64,000 bases of DNA, taken from positions 1,983,812-2,047,811 of the forward strand of contig NZ_AP031322.1 in the NCBI RefSeq assembly GCF_041154675.1. The letters run 5' to 3'. The notes below the pieces were generated by a model. The model saw only the letters and a program-made list of their open reading frames with translations, did not search any database and was not told the DNA's origin. Of the stretch, positions 46,952 through 56,146 are shown in pieces (position 1 is the first letter of the stretch; every line of letters starts with the position of its first letter). The stretch comes from Sulfurisphaera javensis. GTDB lineage: Archaea; Thermoproteota; Thermoprotei_A; Sulfolobales; Sulfolobaceae. Position numbers and translations under genes: made by a program.

Positions 46952-48151
46952 TCAGGGTGTCATCAACATATCAATAAACTCTTTCATCCTTTTTATACCT
47001 TCTCTTATATCATTTTCATTTACAGCAAAACTGAGTCTAACAAACTCTTTACCTACATCTAATGGAAACACTTCACCTGGTATAGTAGTTACTCCTTTTT
47101 CCTCAATAAGCTTTAATGAAAAATCTTTTACACTTAAGTTACTTTTCCTTAATATTTCCCCTACATATGGAAACATATAGAATGCTCCAGCACTTTTATA
47201 AACTTGTATCCACTTTATTTTCTTTAACTCTTCATACATCGTATCTCTTCTTTTTCTAAATAAAGATATCATCTCTTTCACTTTATCAAAAGAATCAAAA
47301 GCAGCTAGAGCTCCCTTCTGAGCAAAACTAGTAGCACATGTATATATGTTAGCAGCTAATGCAGCCATTTTCCTAATGACATTTTCTTTTGCAACAACAT
47401 AGCCTAATCTCCAACCAGTCATTGAAAAGGTTTTACTAAATCCATTTACATATATTACATAATCTCTCCAATCTGGGTCTTCAAGCACACTCTTCATTTT
47501 ACCCTCATAAATAAAATAATCATATATTTCATCTGATAAGAGAATTATTCTTCTTTCTTTCGCTATTTGCATTAATTTTTCTATTTCTATTGGATCAAAT
47601 ACCATACCAGTAGGATTATGTGGATTATTTAGTACTATCATTTTAGTCTTTTTAGTTAATTTTGATTCTACTTCGGATAAATTAAGAGAGAAACCCGTAT
47701 TCTCGTTAAATTTCATTTTTACATATACTGGTACTCCTCCTAACATCTTTACGACTTCTGCATAAGAATAAAAAGAAGGATCAAATATTAGAACTTCATC
47801 CCCAGGATTTATATACATTAAAAACGCAAGATATAATGCCGTTTTTGCTCCAGGAGTTATGATTACTTCTTCTTTTTTTACTTTACCGTATTTGTTACTC
47901 AGATGTTCAGCAATTTTTTGTCTTAACTCGTCTATCCCATAGGCTGAAGTATAGCTAGTAAATCCCTCATCTAAAGCTTTCTTTGCGCTTTCTCTGATTT
48001 TACCGAAGGTAGGAAGATCGGGTTGACCAATTCCAAAATTTATTATTTTTATTCCTTTAGTTTTCTGTACTTGTCTTGCAAAATCTTGATACACTAATGT
48101 GGATTCTCCAGTTATACTATTCGCTGAAATGGAAAAGTTATCTACTGACAT
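46952..48151 (-). CDS. Aspartate/aromatic aminotransferase family (class I) PLP enzyme
   Basis: This 399-residue class I aminotransferase has [22 protein letters not shown] and the Schiff-base lysine in [19 protein letters not shown], with Arg in EFVRLSFAV for substrate carboxylate. It lies 9 bp after trpC on the same strand, at the end of the trp operon. Aromatic or aspartate transamination is plausible, as in Sulfolobus AspAT. The exact donor cannot be told from sequence. Confidence 0.88.
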   Translation of the reverse strand: MSVDNFSISANSITGESTLVYQDFARQVQKTKGIKIINFGIGQPDLPTFGKIRESAKKALDEGFTSYTSAYGIDELRQKIAEHLSNKYGKVKKEEVIITPGAKTALYLAFLMYINPGDEVLIFDPSFYSYAEVVKMLGGVPVYVKMKFNENTGFSLNLSEVESKLTKKTKMIVLNNPHNPTGMVFDPIEIEKLMQIAKERRIILLSDEIYDYFIYEGKMKSVLEDPDWRDYVIYVNGFSKTFSMTGWRLGYVVAKENVIRKMAALAANIYTCATSFAQKGALAAFDSFDKVKEMISLFRKRRDTMYEELKKIKWIQVYKSAGAFYMFPYVGEILRKSNLSVKDFSLKLIEEKGVTTIPGEVFPLDVGKEFVRLSFAVNENDIREGIKRMKEFIDMLMTP

Positions 48152-48160
48152 AGGAAAAAA

Positions 48161-48901
48161 TTATATTAGTTCCTTAATTTTGTTTGGGTCCTTCATTAAT
48201 GTAGTTCCAATAAGGAAAGCGTCAGCTCCAGCTTTCTTTAATTCAATAATTTCTTCCCTACTTTTTATTCCACTTTCAGCTATTTTGATAATGTTTTTGG
48301 GTATTAACTCAAGTAATTTCTTTACTTTTTGTATATCTACTTCTAGACTAATAAGATTTCTTGCATTTACCCCAATAATATTAAAGTTATGCCTCAGAGC
48401 TATTTTAAGATCATTTTCATCAGTAATTTCTACTATAGCTTCCAATCCTAAGCTCTTAGCATATTCATACAGATTAACAAGCTCTCTCTCAGTAAGAATT
48501 TTAACTATTAAAAGAATTACATCTGCACCTAAATTAAATGCAGTATCTATTTGTTTTTCAGTAACTATAAAATCTTTCATTAATACTGGTAGCTTAACTA
48601 TTTTTGTGACGGTTTCTAAATCGTTATAACTACCACCAAAATACTTTTCTTCTGTCAAGACACTAATTCCTATAGCCCCGCTTTCTTCCATAAACTTTAC
48701 GTATTCTACTAAGTTTCTATTTTCGTTTAACCCAGAGGGTGACTTTTTTTTATACTCAGCTATAATTGCATTTTTATTAACTGACGATTTTATGAACTTA
48801 GAAAGTAAATATATAGGCCTTTCTCTAGGCTTATTTACCCTAGCCCTATTCAGAGAATTTTTAACGACATCAGAAAGCCAACCATCCAAAAATCGTGGCA
48901 T
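48161..48901 (-). CDS. trpC: Indole-3-glycerol phosphate synthase
   Basis: The 246-residue TIM barrel closely resembles the well-studied Sulfolobus enzyme: PRFLDGWLSDVV at the start, catalytic Lys in AEYKKKSPSG, second Lys in PVLMKDFIV, Glu in AIVEITDEND, and the phosphate-binding KIAESGIKSREEI and FLIGTTLM. It closes the pyrrole ring of tryptophan. Gene position is 4 bp from trpG. Confidence 0.96.
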   Translation of the reverse strand: MPRFLDGWLSDVVKNSLNRARVNKPRERPIYLLSKFIKSSVNKNAIIAEYKKKSPSGLNENRNLVEYVKFMEESGAIGISVLTEEKYFGGSYNDLETVTKIVKLPVLMKDFIVTEKQIDTAFNLGADVILLIVKILTERELVNLYEYAKSLGLEAIVEITDENDLKIALRHNFNIIGVNARNLISLEVDIQKVKKLLELIPKNIIKIAESGIKSREEIIELKKAGADAFLIGTTLMKDPNKIKELI

Positions 48902-48904
48902 TGA

Positions 48905-49489
48905 TTATACTTTATTGAGGAAGTTATAAATAATTCTCTTGCCTAAAGGAGTGCCTACACTTTCTGGATGAAATTGTACACCATATATCCTTAATTCAGA
49001 ATGATGAATTCCCATTATTTCGTGATCTTCCATAGAGTACGCATCTATAATTAAAGGTTCCTTTACCTCATCTACAACTAAACTATGATATCTTGTAGCT
49101 TCAATTTGCTTGGGTAAACCGTCATATATTGGCACGTTAATATTAAGAAGTTCTATTTTGCTTATTTTTCCGTGAAAAACTTTCTTAGCTTTTCTTATTT
49201 TAGCTCCAAAAGCATAACCTATCGCTTGATGCCCTAAACAAATGCCGAGTATAGGAATCCTTTTTCCTAATTGCTTAATAACATCTATTACTATCCCTAT
49301 ATCTTCTTTCTTATCTGGTGATCCTGGCCCTGGCGAAATTATTATTCTATCTGGATTAATTCTTTCTATTCCTTTCACACTAATTTCATCATTCCTTATA
49401 ACAATGGGATAACTTCCTAACTCGCCTACAATTTGTGCTATATTGTAAACAAAACTGTCATAATTATCTATAATTAAAGTTAGGTCCAC
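48905..49489 (-). CDS. trpG: Anthranilate synthase glutamine amidotransferase subunit
   Basis: The 194-residue class I amidotransferase has the nucleophile Cys in [16 protein letters not shown] and His/Glu in [10 protein letters not shown]. It supplies ammonia to TrpE. GTG start at 49489 overlaps the end of trpE by one base, indicating coupled synthesis of the two partner subunits. No fusion to TrpD is present, unlike in enteric bacteria. Confidence 0.96.
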   Translation of the reverse strand: MDLTLIIDNYDSFVYNIAQIVGELGSYPIVIRNDEISVKGIERINPDRIIISPGPGSPDKKEDIGIVIDVIKQLGKRIPILGICLGHQAIGYAFGAKIRKAKKVFHGKISKIELLNINVPIYDGLPKQIEATRYHSLVVDEVKEPLIIDAYSMEDHEIMGIHHSELRIYGVQFHPESVGTPLGKRIIYNFLNKV

Positions 49490-50790
49490 TATTCTACACC
49501 CATAGCCACTTTTAATGCTCTCATTTTATGTTCTGTTTCATAATATTCCATCTCTGGTATTGAATCATAAACTATTCCAGCTCCAGCTTGAATTCTAAAC
49601 AGATCTTTATTAGCAAAAGCACTCCTAATAGTTATAGCAAATTCTGCATCCCCATTAGCTGAGAAAAATCCAACTCCGCCAGCATATGGTCCTCTTTTGT
49701 AGGGTTCTAAAAGCTCAATAATATTCATAGCCATAGGTTTAGGTGCACCACTCACTGTTCCAGCTGGAAATACGGCCTTTAAAACATCAAAAGAATCATA
49801 GTTTCTTCTTAAAGTACCAACGACTTTTGTTACAATATGTTGGACATGGCTATATTTTTCAATATACATAAATTCTGGGACTTTAACAGACCCCATATAA
49901 CAGACTTTACCAATATCATTTCTTGCTAAATCAACTAACATTATATGTTCTGCCCTTTCCTTCTCTGAAGCTAACAGTTCTTTTTCTAGCCCTAAATCCT
50001 CTTCTGGTGTTTTACCTCTAGGTCTTGAACCAGCAATTGGATAAGTTTCTACAATGCCATCTTGCAAACTAAATAATGTTTCTGGACTTGAACCTATAAC
50101 TTGCCTATCATAAAACTTCAAGTAGTACATATAAGGTGAGGGATTTATTTTCCTTAAATTATAATAAAATCTCATTAAATCACCTTTATAATTATATCGT
50201 AAAAACCTAGAAATAACTACCTGAAAAGCATAGCCATTTCTTATATAATCCAAGATGTCTGAAACAGCTTTTTCAAATTGCGTTTTACCTAAAGATTCTG
50301 ATTCAAACTCGAACTTTACGTTTCCTATATCCTTACATGAGAAAATTTTAGGTAAGTCTCCTTCTACATAAACCTTACCCTCAACATGGTCATATATAAT
50401 GATATTTTCTGGTATGAAGAATTCCATATAAGGCCAGTTCTCGGCTTCAGCCTTTAGATCTTTAATGTTTTCCCAATACCTTACGGCATCATAACTTACA
50501 TAACCTATCATACCACCTTTAAACCTACCTGGCAAATCTAATTGAGGTGCTCTCGATAAAAACTTTTTTAAAACATCAACTGGATCATAAAAACTATCAT
50601 TTATATCTCCATTCACACTATTATTTTGAATATTCAGATAACCTTTCTTTCCCCAGGCTACTATGCTATACCTTGATTTGTGTTGAGGACCAGAACCACT
50701 TTCTAAAAGTGCTGCAATTTGTTCTTCTTCAATTATACACTTAAATACTTCATAAGGTTGAGCAAATGAAATTATTGGATAAACGTCCAT
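49489..50790 (-). CDS. trpE: Anthranilate synthase component I
   Basis: The 433-residue chorismate-utilising enzyme has [46 protein letters not shown] and [14 protein letters not shown], all diagnostic of the TrpE/PabB fold with metal- and chorismate-binding residues. The N-terminal region includes the LLESGSG element, where tryptophan feedback inhibition occurs in this family. Together with TrpG it makes anthranilate. Overlaps trpF by 19 bp at its 5' end. Confidence 0.96.
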   Translation of the reverse strand: MDVYPIISFAQPYEVFKCIIEEEQIAALLESGSGPQHKSRYSIVAWGKKGYLNIQNNSVNGDINDSFYDPVDVLKKFLSRAPQLDLPGRFKGGMIGYVSYDAVRYWENIKDLKAEAENWPYMEFFIPENIIIYDHVEGKVYVEGDLPKIFSCKDIGNVKFEFESESLGKTQFEKAVSDILDYIRNGYAFQVVISRFLRYNYKGDLMRFYYNLRKINPSPYMYYLKFYDRQVIGSSPETLFSLQDGIVETYPIAGSRPRGKTPEEDLGLEKELLASEKERAEHIMLVDLARNDIGKVCYMGSVKVPEFMYIEKYSHVQHIVTKVVGTLRRNYDSFDVLKAVFPAGTVSGAPKPMAMNIIELLEPYKRGPYAGGVGFFSANGDAEFAITIRSAFANKDLFRIQAGAGIVYDSIPEMEYYETEHKMRALKVAMGVE

Positions 50791-51374
50791 TTTTTCACCT
50801 TCTCACTTATTTTGATCATTTTTTCCTGGTCTTTCTTTGTCTTATATTTCTCGATACCAGACGAAATATCGATCCAATAGGGATTTAAAGAGAGGAATTC
50901 TTCTACGTTATCTGGCGTAATTCCTCCTCCTATTCCTACCTTATCGTATTCCTTTACTAACTTTTTAGCAAATTCTAGGTTTACTTTTTCTCCTTTCTTT
51001 TCTGAATCAACAAGAATAAGATGATTAGTCTTTTTTATTATCGTATTAAAATAAGAGTAAAATTTCTCGTTAGCTGGAACGTAAAATATAAACTTCTTAC
51101 TATAACTTAGAGTCTCTTCTATTTCATTATCTGACAAAACCCTATGGAGTTGAACATAATCAGCATCACTTTCATTAATAATAACTCGTAAATCCCCATT
51201 TACTTTTACATTCACTATTGGTTTATCTACAAACCTCTTTACTATATTAATAAATTCTGGCTTTACATATCTGGGACTAATAGGATCTGTAACTACACCT
51301 AAAAAATCAGCCAATTTAGATGCTAATATAGCATCTTCAATGTGAGAAATGCCACAAAATTTTATTTTAATCAA
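50772..51374 (-). CDS. trpF: Phosphoribosylanthranilate isomerase
   Basis: The 200-residue TIM barrel has [11 protein letters not shown] with the catalytic Cys, a DADYVQLHR strand and [14 protein letters not shown]. The catalytic Asp is likely in WIDISSGIE. The start is TTG 51374, overlapping the end of trpD by 8 bp; its end overlaps trpE. Divergence from bacterial TrpF is usual for Sulfolobus. Confidence 0.92.
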   Translation of the reverse strand: MIKIKFCGISHIEDAILASKLADFLGVVTDPISPRYVKPEFINIVKRFVDKPIVNVKVNGDLRVIINESDADYVQLHRVLSDNEIEETLSYSKKFIFYVPANEKFYSYFNTIIKKTNHLILVDSEKKGEKVNLEFAKKLVKEYDKVGIGGGITPDNVEEFLSLNPYWIDISSGIEKYKTKKDQEKMIKISEKVKKWTFIQ

Positions 51375-52356
51375 TTTTTTCCACCAATCTCATAAACTTC
51401 GTTATATCTCCATTTTTTTCCACTATAGATTTTATGTGAGATATACTAGAATCCATTAGCTGTAAAGCATATTCATAACCATCTTTAAGATCTTTTACTT
51501 TCCTTATTACATATAATCCCATAGAAGCATTTATTCCAATGAACTTTCTTGCATCTTCATCCTTTCCCTTAAAAGCCTTTAACATTCTTAGTGCTGAATG
51601 CGTGGAATCTTCAACAACTAATTTAGACACGGGGACTTCTTCTTTTAAACCAAAATCTTCTACTGTAACTTCATAACTAACTACCTTATCCCTTTCAACT
51701 TCATAAACATACGTAACACCTTGCGTACTTATTTCGTCTAATGAGGGGAAACCATTATATAGAACTACTTTATCGTAATCTAGTTTAACTACAACTTCTG
51801 ATAGCTTATGTAAAAAGTCCCTAGAAAATACACCTATCATTTGATACCTAGCTGAAGCTGGATTAGTTAAGGGGCCTAGAATGTTAAAGATTGTCCTTAT
51901 TCCTAAAGTTCTTCTAACGTTAGCAACGTTTTTCATAGCGGGATGATATAACTGAGCAAAAAGAAAGACAAAGTTTGTTTCTTTTATTAACTTCTCAGCT
52001 AACTCTGGTTTCACATTTATATTATAACCCATTGCTTCTAATACATCGGCACTACCAGATTTACCGCTCACAGCTCTATTGCCATGTTTTGCAACTGGAT
52101 GAATTTGACTTAACAATAATGCTACCGCAGTACTTACATTTAACGTATTAAAACCGTCTCCACCAGTTCCAGCAGTATCCAATGCACTTGGAAAATTTAT
52201 GTGTAAAGCGTTTTCTCTCATAGCCTTAGCAAATCCTACTATTTCTTCAATGCTTTCTCCTTTAGTCGCTAATCCCACAAGGAAACCAGCTGTAACAATC
52301 TCTGGTATTTCAGCCTTCATAATCTTATTTGCTATATTTCTTGCTTCTTCTTCCAT
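51367..52356 (-). CDS. trpD: Anthranilate phosphoribosyltransferase
   Basis: The 329 residues from ATG 52356 carry the PRPP-binding DTAGTGGDGFNTLNVST and KHGNRAVSGKSGSADVLEAMG. It transfers the phosphoribosyl group to anthranilate. The first ~13 residues of the family (helix before MEEEARNIANKI) are missing from this reading, but the DNA just upstream in the same frame encodes [13 protein letters not shown], which fits the TrpD N-terminus. There is no ATG, GTG or TTG in that piece; an ATT at 52395-52393, overlapping the trpA stop, is the only plausible initiator. The real start may therefore be ATT 52395. Confidence 0.93.
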   Translation of the reverse strand: MEEEARNIANKIMKAEIPEIVTAGFLVGLATKGESIEEIVGFAKAMRENALHINFPSALDTAGTGGDGFNTLNVSTAVALLLSQIHPVAKHGNRAVSGKSGSADVLEAMGYNINVKPELAEKLIKETNFVFLFAQLYHPAMKNVANVRRTLGIRTIFNILGPLTNPASARYQMIGVFSRDFLHKLSEVVVKLDYDKVVLYNGFPSLDEISTQGVTYVYEVERDKVVSYEVTVEDFGLKEEVPVSKLVVEDSTHSALRMLKAFKGKDEDARKFIGINASMGLYVIRKVKDLKDGYEYALQLMDSSISHIKSIVEKNGDITKFMRLVEKID

Positions 52357-52390
52357 TAAATTTTCTCTTTTAACTACTTTTTTTAATAGG

Positions 52391-53128
52391 TCAATTGTAT
52401 TCGTCTAGGATCCCCCTAATAGTTTTAACTAACTGTAAAGCAGAATTAACTCCATTTTTTTCTATTTCTTCAATAAATGCAGTACCTATAGCAACACCGT
52501 CAGCACCAGCAGAAAGAGCTTTTCTCATATCATTAAAGTCATTCAATCCAAATCCAACCACTAATTTGTTCTGAACTAAATTCCTTATTCTAACAATTAG
52601 AGAATCCACGCTTACTGGGATTAGTACACCAGTTGTAGGCCTAACACCGTAATAAAGAAATAGATCAGACATCTTAGAAGCTGTAATTATTAAATTATCT
52701 GGTAGAGAAGGACCAGTAAATAATACAGCTTTTACCCCTTTCTCTTTAATTTTGTTAACGTAATTCTCATAATCGTCAATAAAATCTATTAATAGATCTG
52801 GGAATAAAACACCATCAATTCCAATCTCGTGTAATGTAGTCAAAAACGAATCTAAATTAGATAAATAATCTTCAAGATATGTAAGAATAACAATCGGAAT
52901 GCTCACCCTTTTCCTTACTTCTCTTAATGGAGTAAAATAATCTTTTAACCAAGAAGTAACTGCCTTATAACTTTTCCTAATTACTGGACCGTCATACTTA
53001 GCATATTTTGGTGGCAAACCTATTTCCAGTATATCAGTACCTAATTCAACACTCTTCTCTACAAAAGTATAAAAATATTCTAGGTTAGGATATCCTAATG
53101 TCATATAAGTAACTAGCATTTTTTTCAT
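52391..53128 (-). CDS. trpA: Tryptophan synthase alpha chain
   Basis: The 245-residue TIM barrel has the catalytic Glu in [16 protein letters not shown], an archaeal variant of the bacterial ELGxPxSDPxADG, with the second acidic residue in KYDGP. The phosphate loop is VVGFGLND and GVAIGTAF. It cleaves indole-3-glycerol phosphate and passes indole to TrpB. It overlaps trpB by four bases (ATGA). Confidence 0.94.
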   Translation of the reverse strand: MKKMLVTYMTLGYPNLEYFYTFVEKSVELGTDILEIGLPPKYAKYDGPVIRKSYKAVTSWLKDYFTPLREVRKRVSIPIVILTYLEDYLSNLDSFLTTLHEIGIDGVLFPDLLIDFIDDYENYVNKIKEKGVKAVLFTGPSLPDNLIITASKMSDLFLYYGVRPTTGVLIPVSVDSLIVRIRNLVQNKLVVGFGLNDFNDMRKALSAGADGVAIGTAFIEEIEKNGVNSALQLVKTIRGILDEYN

Positions 53129-54393
53129 TTTTCAACCCTTTTCCTTATAGACTCATAATTACCAAGATCTAACAAACCATGTCCACTTAAATTAAATACA
53201 ATTACTCTCTTTTCCTTCTCAGCTTTAGCTTTCAAAGCTTCATCTATTACAGCTTTTATTGCATGAGCAGACTCTGGGGCTGGAACAATCCCTTGAGTTT
53301 TCATAAATATCTTTGCAGCTTCATAAATTTCCTCCTCTTTATATTCTCTCCATTCCACAATTTTTTCCTTGATGAGTAAACTTAAGCTAGGTGCAACACC
53401 ATGATATCTTAAACCTCCGGCATAAATAGGTGGTGGAACATAATCTTTCCCTAAAGTTATCATCTTCACTAGAGGTAATAATCCAGCAGTATCTGGATAA
53501 TCGTATTCATATCTACCAGTACTGAACTTAGGAATTTCAGCTGCACCTACAGCAATAAACTTCTTTCCTTTTTTAGCTCCTATAAATGGATAACTAAATC
53601 CTCCGAAGTTACTTCCACCACCTACACAGCCAATTAATATATCTGGTTCTTCTCCTATTTCGTCTAATTGTGCTATTGTTTCCATTCCTATAACAGACTG
53701 ATGTAATAAAACTACATCTAGAACACTGCCAACTAAATACCTGTAATTATGATCTAATGCGTACTCAATAGCTTCACTCATTGCTATTCCTAATGAACCC
53801 GGATGATTAGGATTCTCCTTAAGTATTTTCCTTCCAAATTCAGTTAAGTCAGTAGGACTTGCGTACACTTCTCCCCCATAAAGCTCCATTATTGTCCTTC
53901 TCAATGGCTTTTGTTCAAAACTTACTCTTACCATAAATATTGTTGAAGCTAAATCATACATTGATGCAGCCAATGCAACGGCAGTTCCCCATTGTCCTGC
54001 ACCAGTTTCAGTAACTACATGAGAAATTCCTTCTTCAGCTGCAAAGTACGCTTGAGGTATTGCTGTATTTATCTTATGAGAGCCAGTTGGTGTAGCACCT
54101 TCATATTTAAAGTATATCTTAGCCGGTGTATCAAGATACTCTTCCAGCCTTTTAGCCCTCATTAAAGGAGTGGGTCTTCCAATTACTGCATATCTGTCCC
54201 TTACTTCTTCTGGGATTTTTATAAATCTCTCTATAGTAAACTGTTGTCTTAAAACTTCTTTAGGTAAAATTTTCTTTAATAGTCCTATTCTTGAAAATTC
54301 TGCATCTGGTGGATCTCTTGGTGGGGGTAAGGGTTTAGGTAGATCTGGTATTATGTTATACCAATATTTTGGTAGGAGATCTGAATTTACCAT
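53125..54393 (-). CDS. trpB: Tryptophan synthase beta chain, TrpB2 type
   Basis: The 422-residue PLP enzyme has the Schiff-base Lys in [16 protein letters not shown], the phosphate loop [11 protein letters not shown] and [17 protein letters not shown]. The length and N-terminal extension ([19 protein letters not shown]) place it in the TrpB2 class, the form found in Sulfolobales trp operons, rather than the TrpB1 of bacteria. It condenses indole with serine. It is the first gene of the operon, transcribed towards trpC. Confidence 0.94.
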   Translation of the reverse strand: MVNSDLLPKYWYNIIPDLPKPLPPPRDPPDAEFSRIGLLKKILPKEVLRQQFTIERFIKIPEEVRDRYAVIGRPTPLMRAKRLEEYLDTPAKIYFKYEGATPTGSHKINTAIPQAYFAAEEGISHVVTETGAGQWGTAVALAASMYDLASTIFMVRVSFEQKPLRRTIMELYGGEVYASPTDLTEFGRKILKENPNHPGSLGIAMSEAIEYALDHNYRYLVGSVLDVVLLHQSVIGMETIAQLDEIGEEPDILIGCVGGGSNFGGFSYPFIGAKKGKKFIAVGAAEIPKFSTGRYEYDYPDTAGLLPLVKMITLGKDYVPPPIYAGGLRYHGVAPSLSLLIKEKIVEWREYKEEEIYEAAKIFMKTQGIVPAPESAHAIKAVIDEALKAKAEKEKRVIVFNLSGHGLLDLGNYESIRKRVEK

Positions 54394-54433
54394 TGGTGCA
54401 ACAAAAACACCTAATAGACTAAAAAATCATCTG

Positions 54434-54444
54434 GTTTATAAATT
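54434..54444 (-). promoter_or_regulatory. Probable promoter of the trp operon
   Basis: AATTTATAAAC on the minus strand lies 42-51 bp before ATG 54393. The usual 25-27 bp distance puts the start near 54412 and the leader at about 18 nt. No attenuator-like Trp-codon leader is seen. Confidence 0.5.
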
Positions 54445-54450
54445 TTAATG

Positions 54451-54726
54451 TTATAAGGTCTCAAAGCTGTCAAATTCTCCTTTATACTCTAAAAATCTAT
54501 ATTCTACATGCTCAACTTTAGCTAATGGAGGCCCTCTCCTTATATATTCAAGTAATTTCTGTAATGCTTCTTCGTATCCTTCTGCTACAATCTCAACAGT
54601 TTCTCCGTCTTCTAAGTTTTTTGCATAACCCTTTATTCCAAGTCTTACCGCATGAATTTGAACCCATTTTCTAAACCCTACACCTTGAACTTTACCTTTA
54701 ACTATAACATACATTCTCTTTAACAT
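54451..54726 (-). CDS. acyP: Acylphosphatase
   Basis: The 91-residue protein has the two acylphosphatase signatures: [17 protein letters not shown], with the phosphate-binding Arg, and [18 protein letters not shown], with the catalytic Asn. It hydrolyses acyl phosphates such as 1,3-bisphosphoglycerate. Hyperthermophilic forms of this length are known from Sulfolobus. Its start codon lies two bases after the end of a C/D-box RNA-like structure that also contains its GAGGTGG ribosome-binding site. Confidence 0.94.
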   Translation of the reverse strand: MLKRMYVIVKGKVQGVGFRKWVQIHAVRLGIKGYAKNLEDGETVEIVAEGYEEALQKLLEYIRRGPPLAKVEHVEYRFLEYKGEFDSFETL

Positions 54727-54727
54727 A

Positions 54728-54789
54728 ATACCACCTCAGAGTCGCTCCACTTCTTCACCAATCTGCAATATTTTTTCATCACGTGGTAT
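54728..54789 (-). ncRNA. C/D-box guide sRNA candidate occupying the acyP leader
   Basis: On the minus strand, ATACCAC (54789-54783) is directly followed by box C GTGATGA (54782-54776). Then come a 10-nt guide, a D' box CAGA (54765-54762), a 3-nt spacer, box C' GTGAAGA and a 12-nt guide AGTGGAGCGACT. Box D CTGA (54739-54736), one G, and GTGGTAT (54734-54728) close the element; GTGGTAT is the exact complement of the 5' flank. The 7-bp terminal stem plus boxes is the full kink-turn layout. A TATA-like GTTTTTAAAC at 54810-54819 fits a start at the stem. The D guide predicts methylation of the fifth base (G) in AGUCGCUCCACU. Confidence 0.7.
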
Positions 54790-54822
54790 ATTTTATTAAC
54801 TACTTTTCTTGTTTAAAAACAT

Positions 54823-55902
54823 ATGATTAGGATAGCAATAGCTGGTTTAGGTAATTGTGCATCAATGCTGATTCAGGGAATAGAATATTATAAACGGAAA
54901 GGAAATAATTATTATGAAGGTCTTATAACTCCTATTATAAACGGTTATAAAGTTACAGATATAGAAGTTGTAACAGCATTTGATGTATCTAAGAACAAAG
55001 TAGGAAAGGATATTAGTGAAGCAATATTCGAGAAACCAAACATTACCCCAAAAATAGTAGACATGGAAAAGAAAGGGATAAAAGTTAAACCCGGGCCAGT
55101 TCTTGATGGTGTAGCTAAACATATGCAAGATGTTTTTAATCCCACTAATGAGGGATCCTTAGAAAGCGTTATACAAGAACTAAAAGATAGCAAAGCCGAA
55201 ATTTTAATAAATTTACTACCAGTAGGAAGTGAACAAGCTAGCAGAGAATACGCAAGAGCTGCATTAGAAGCTAATACAGCTTTCATAAATGCAATTCCAG
55301 TGTTTATCGCTAGTGACCCTACTGGTAAGTTTCCACAGTTATTTAAAGAAAAGAATTTGCCTATAGCTGGCGACGATATAAAAGGCCAAGTAGGAGCTAC
55401 AATACTTCATAGAACTTTAACTTCTTTATTTAGATTAAGAGGAGTTAAAGTTGAAGAAACATATCAGTTAAACGTAGGAGGAAACACAGATTTTCTAAAT
55501 ATGAAAACTGAAGAAAGATTATATTCTAAAAGAGTGAGTAAAACCAAAGCTGTTACAAGTACATTAGAGGATGAGAATTATTTAGAAAAGGAAGGAAAAA
55601 TAAGAATTGGCCCTTCAGATTATGTGCCATTCTTAGGAAATACTAAAGTAGCTTACATTTATCTAAAAGGTTCTGGCTTTGCTGGAATGCCTATAAAAAT
55701 TGAGGCATCATTAGAGGTGGATGATAAATCTAATTGCGCTGCAGTACTTGTAGATGTAATTAGAGCTGTAAAAGTAGCATTAGATAGAAAAATAGGGGGA
55801 CCTTTAGTTGAGGTATCAGCATTCTACTTTAAACATCCACCAATTCAGGCTAAAGATGATGAAGAAGCATACAGATGGTTTAGAAAGTTCCTTGAAATGT
55901 GA
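54823..55902 (+). CDS. Myo-inositol-1-phosphate synthase
   Basis: The 359-residue enzyme converts glucose 6-phosphate to inositol 1-phosphate, the precursor of inositol phospholipids in crenarchaea. It has the NAD motif [34 protein letters not shown], then the core [16 protein letters not shown] with catalytic Lys and GGNTDFLNM. Length is that of the short archaeal/mycobacterial class. A TATA-like ATTTTATTA about 27 bp before ATG 54823 suggests a leaderless transcript. The 3' end overlaps the next gene. Confidence 0.93.
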   Translation: MIRIAIAGLGNCASMLIQGIEYYKRKGNNYYEGLITPIINGYKVTDIEVVTAFDVSKNKVGKDISEAIFEKPNITPKIVDMEKKGIKVKPGPVLDGVAKHMQDVFNPTNEGSLESVIQELKDSKAEILINLLPVGSEQASREYARAALEANTAFINAIPVFIASDPTGKFPQLFKEKNLPIAGDDIKGQVGATILHRTLTSLFRLRGVKVEETYQLNVGGNTDFLNMKTEERLYSKRVSKTKAVTSTLEDENYLEKEGKIRIGPSDYVPFLGNTKVAYIYLKGSGFAGMPIKIEASLEVDDKSNCAAVLVDVIRAVKVALDRKIGGPLVEVSAFYFKHPPIQAKDDEEAYRWFRKFLEM

Positions 55903-56146
55903 AATATGTGAAGAAAGAGTAGCTAAATATACTTGCAAATTATGCGGAAGAAAGGTATGTGAAAAGGACTATATAAAAGAAAAAGAAATCTGTGTAGTTT
56001 GCGAGATTAGCTTATGTCAAATTTGTCATAAAAATTTAGCTATAGGAAAATGCGAAAAATGTGGAAGGATAATATGTGAAGAGTGTACAGCTTATTTTGA
56101 TGGAGCGAGAAGGTATTGTAAAGAATGTTTTACTTCTTATTCCTAA
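55892..56146 (+). CDS. Cys-rich zinc-binding protein, B-box/treble-clef-like
   Basis: From TTG 55892 the product is 84 residues with CxxC units (CEICEE, CKLCG, CVVCEI, CQICH, CEKCG, CEEC, CKEC), enough for about four zinc sites. The pattern resembles two B-box or treble-clef modules in tandem. An open frame reaches back to 55808 but overlaps the inositol-phosphate synthase gene heavily, so the short form is preferred. The function is unknown; binding of protein or RNA is plausible. It overlaps ppsA on the opposite strand by 17 bp. Confidence 0.6.
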   Translation: MKCEICEERVAKYTCKLCGRKVCEKDYIKEKEICVVCEISLCQICHKNLAIGKCEKCGRIICEECTAYFDGARRYCKECFTSYS

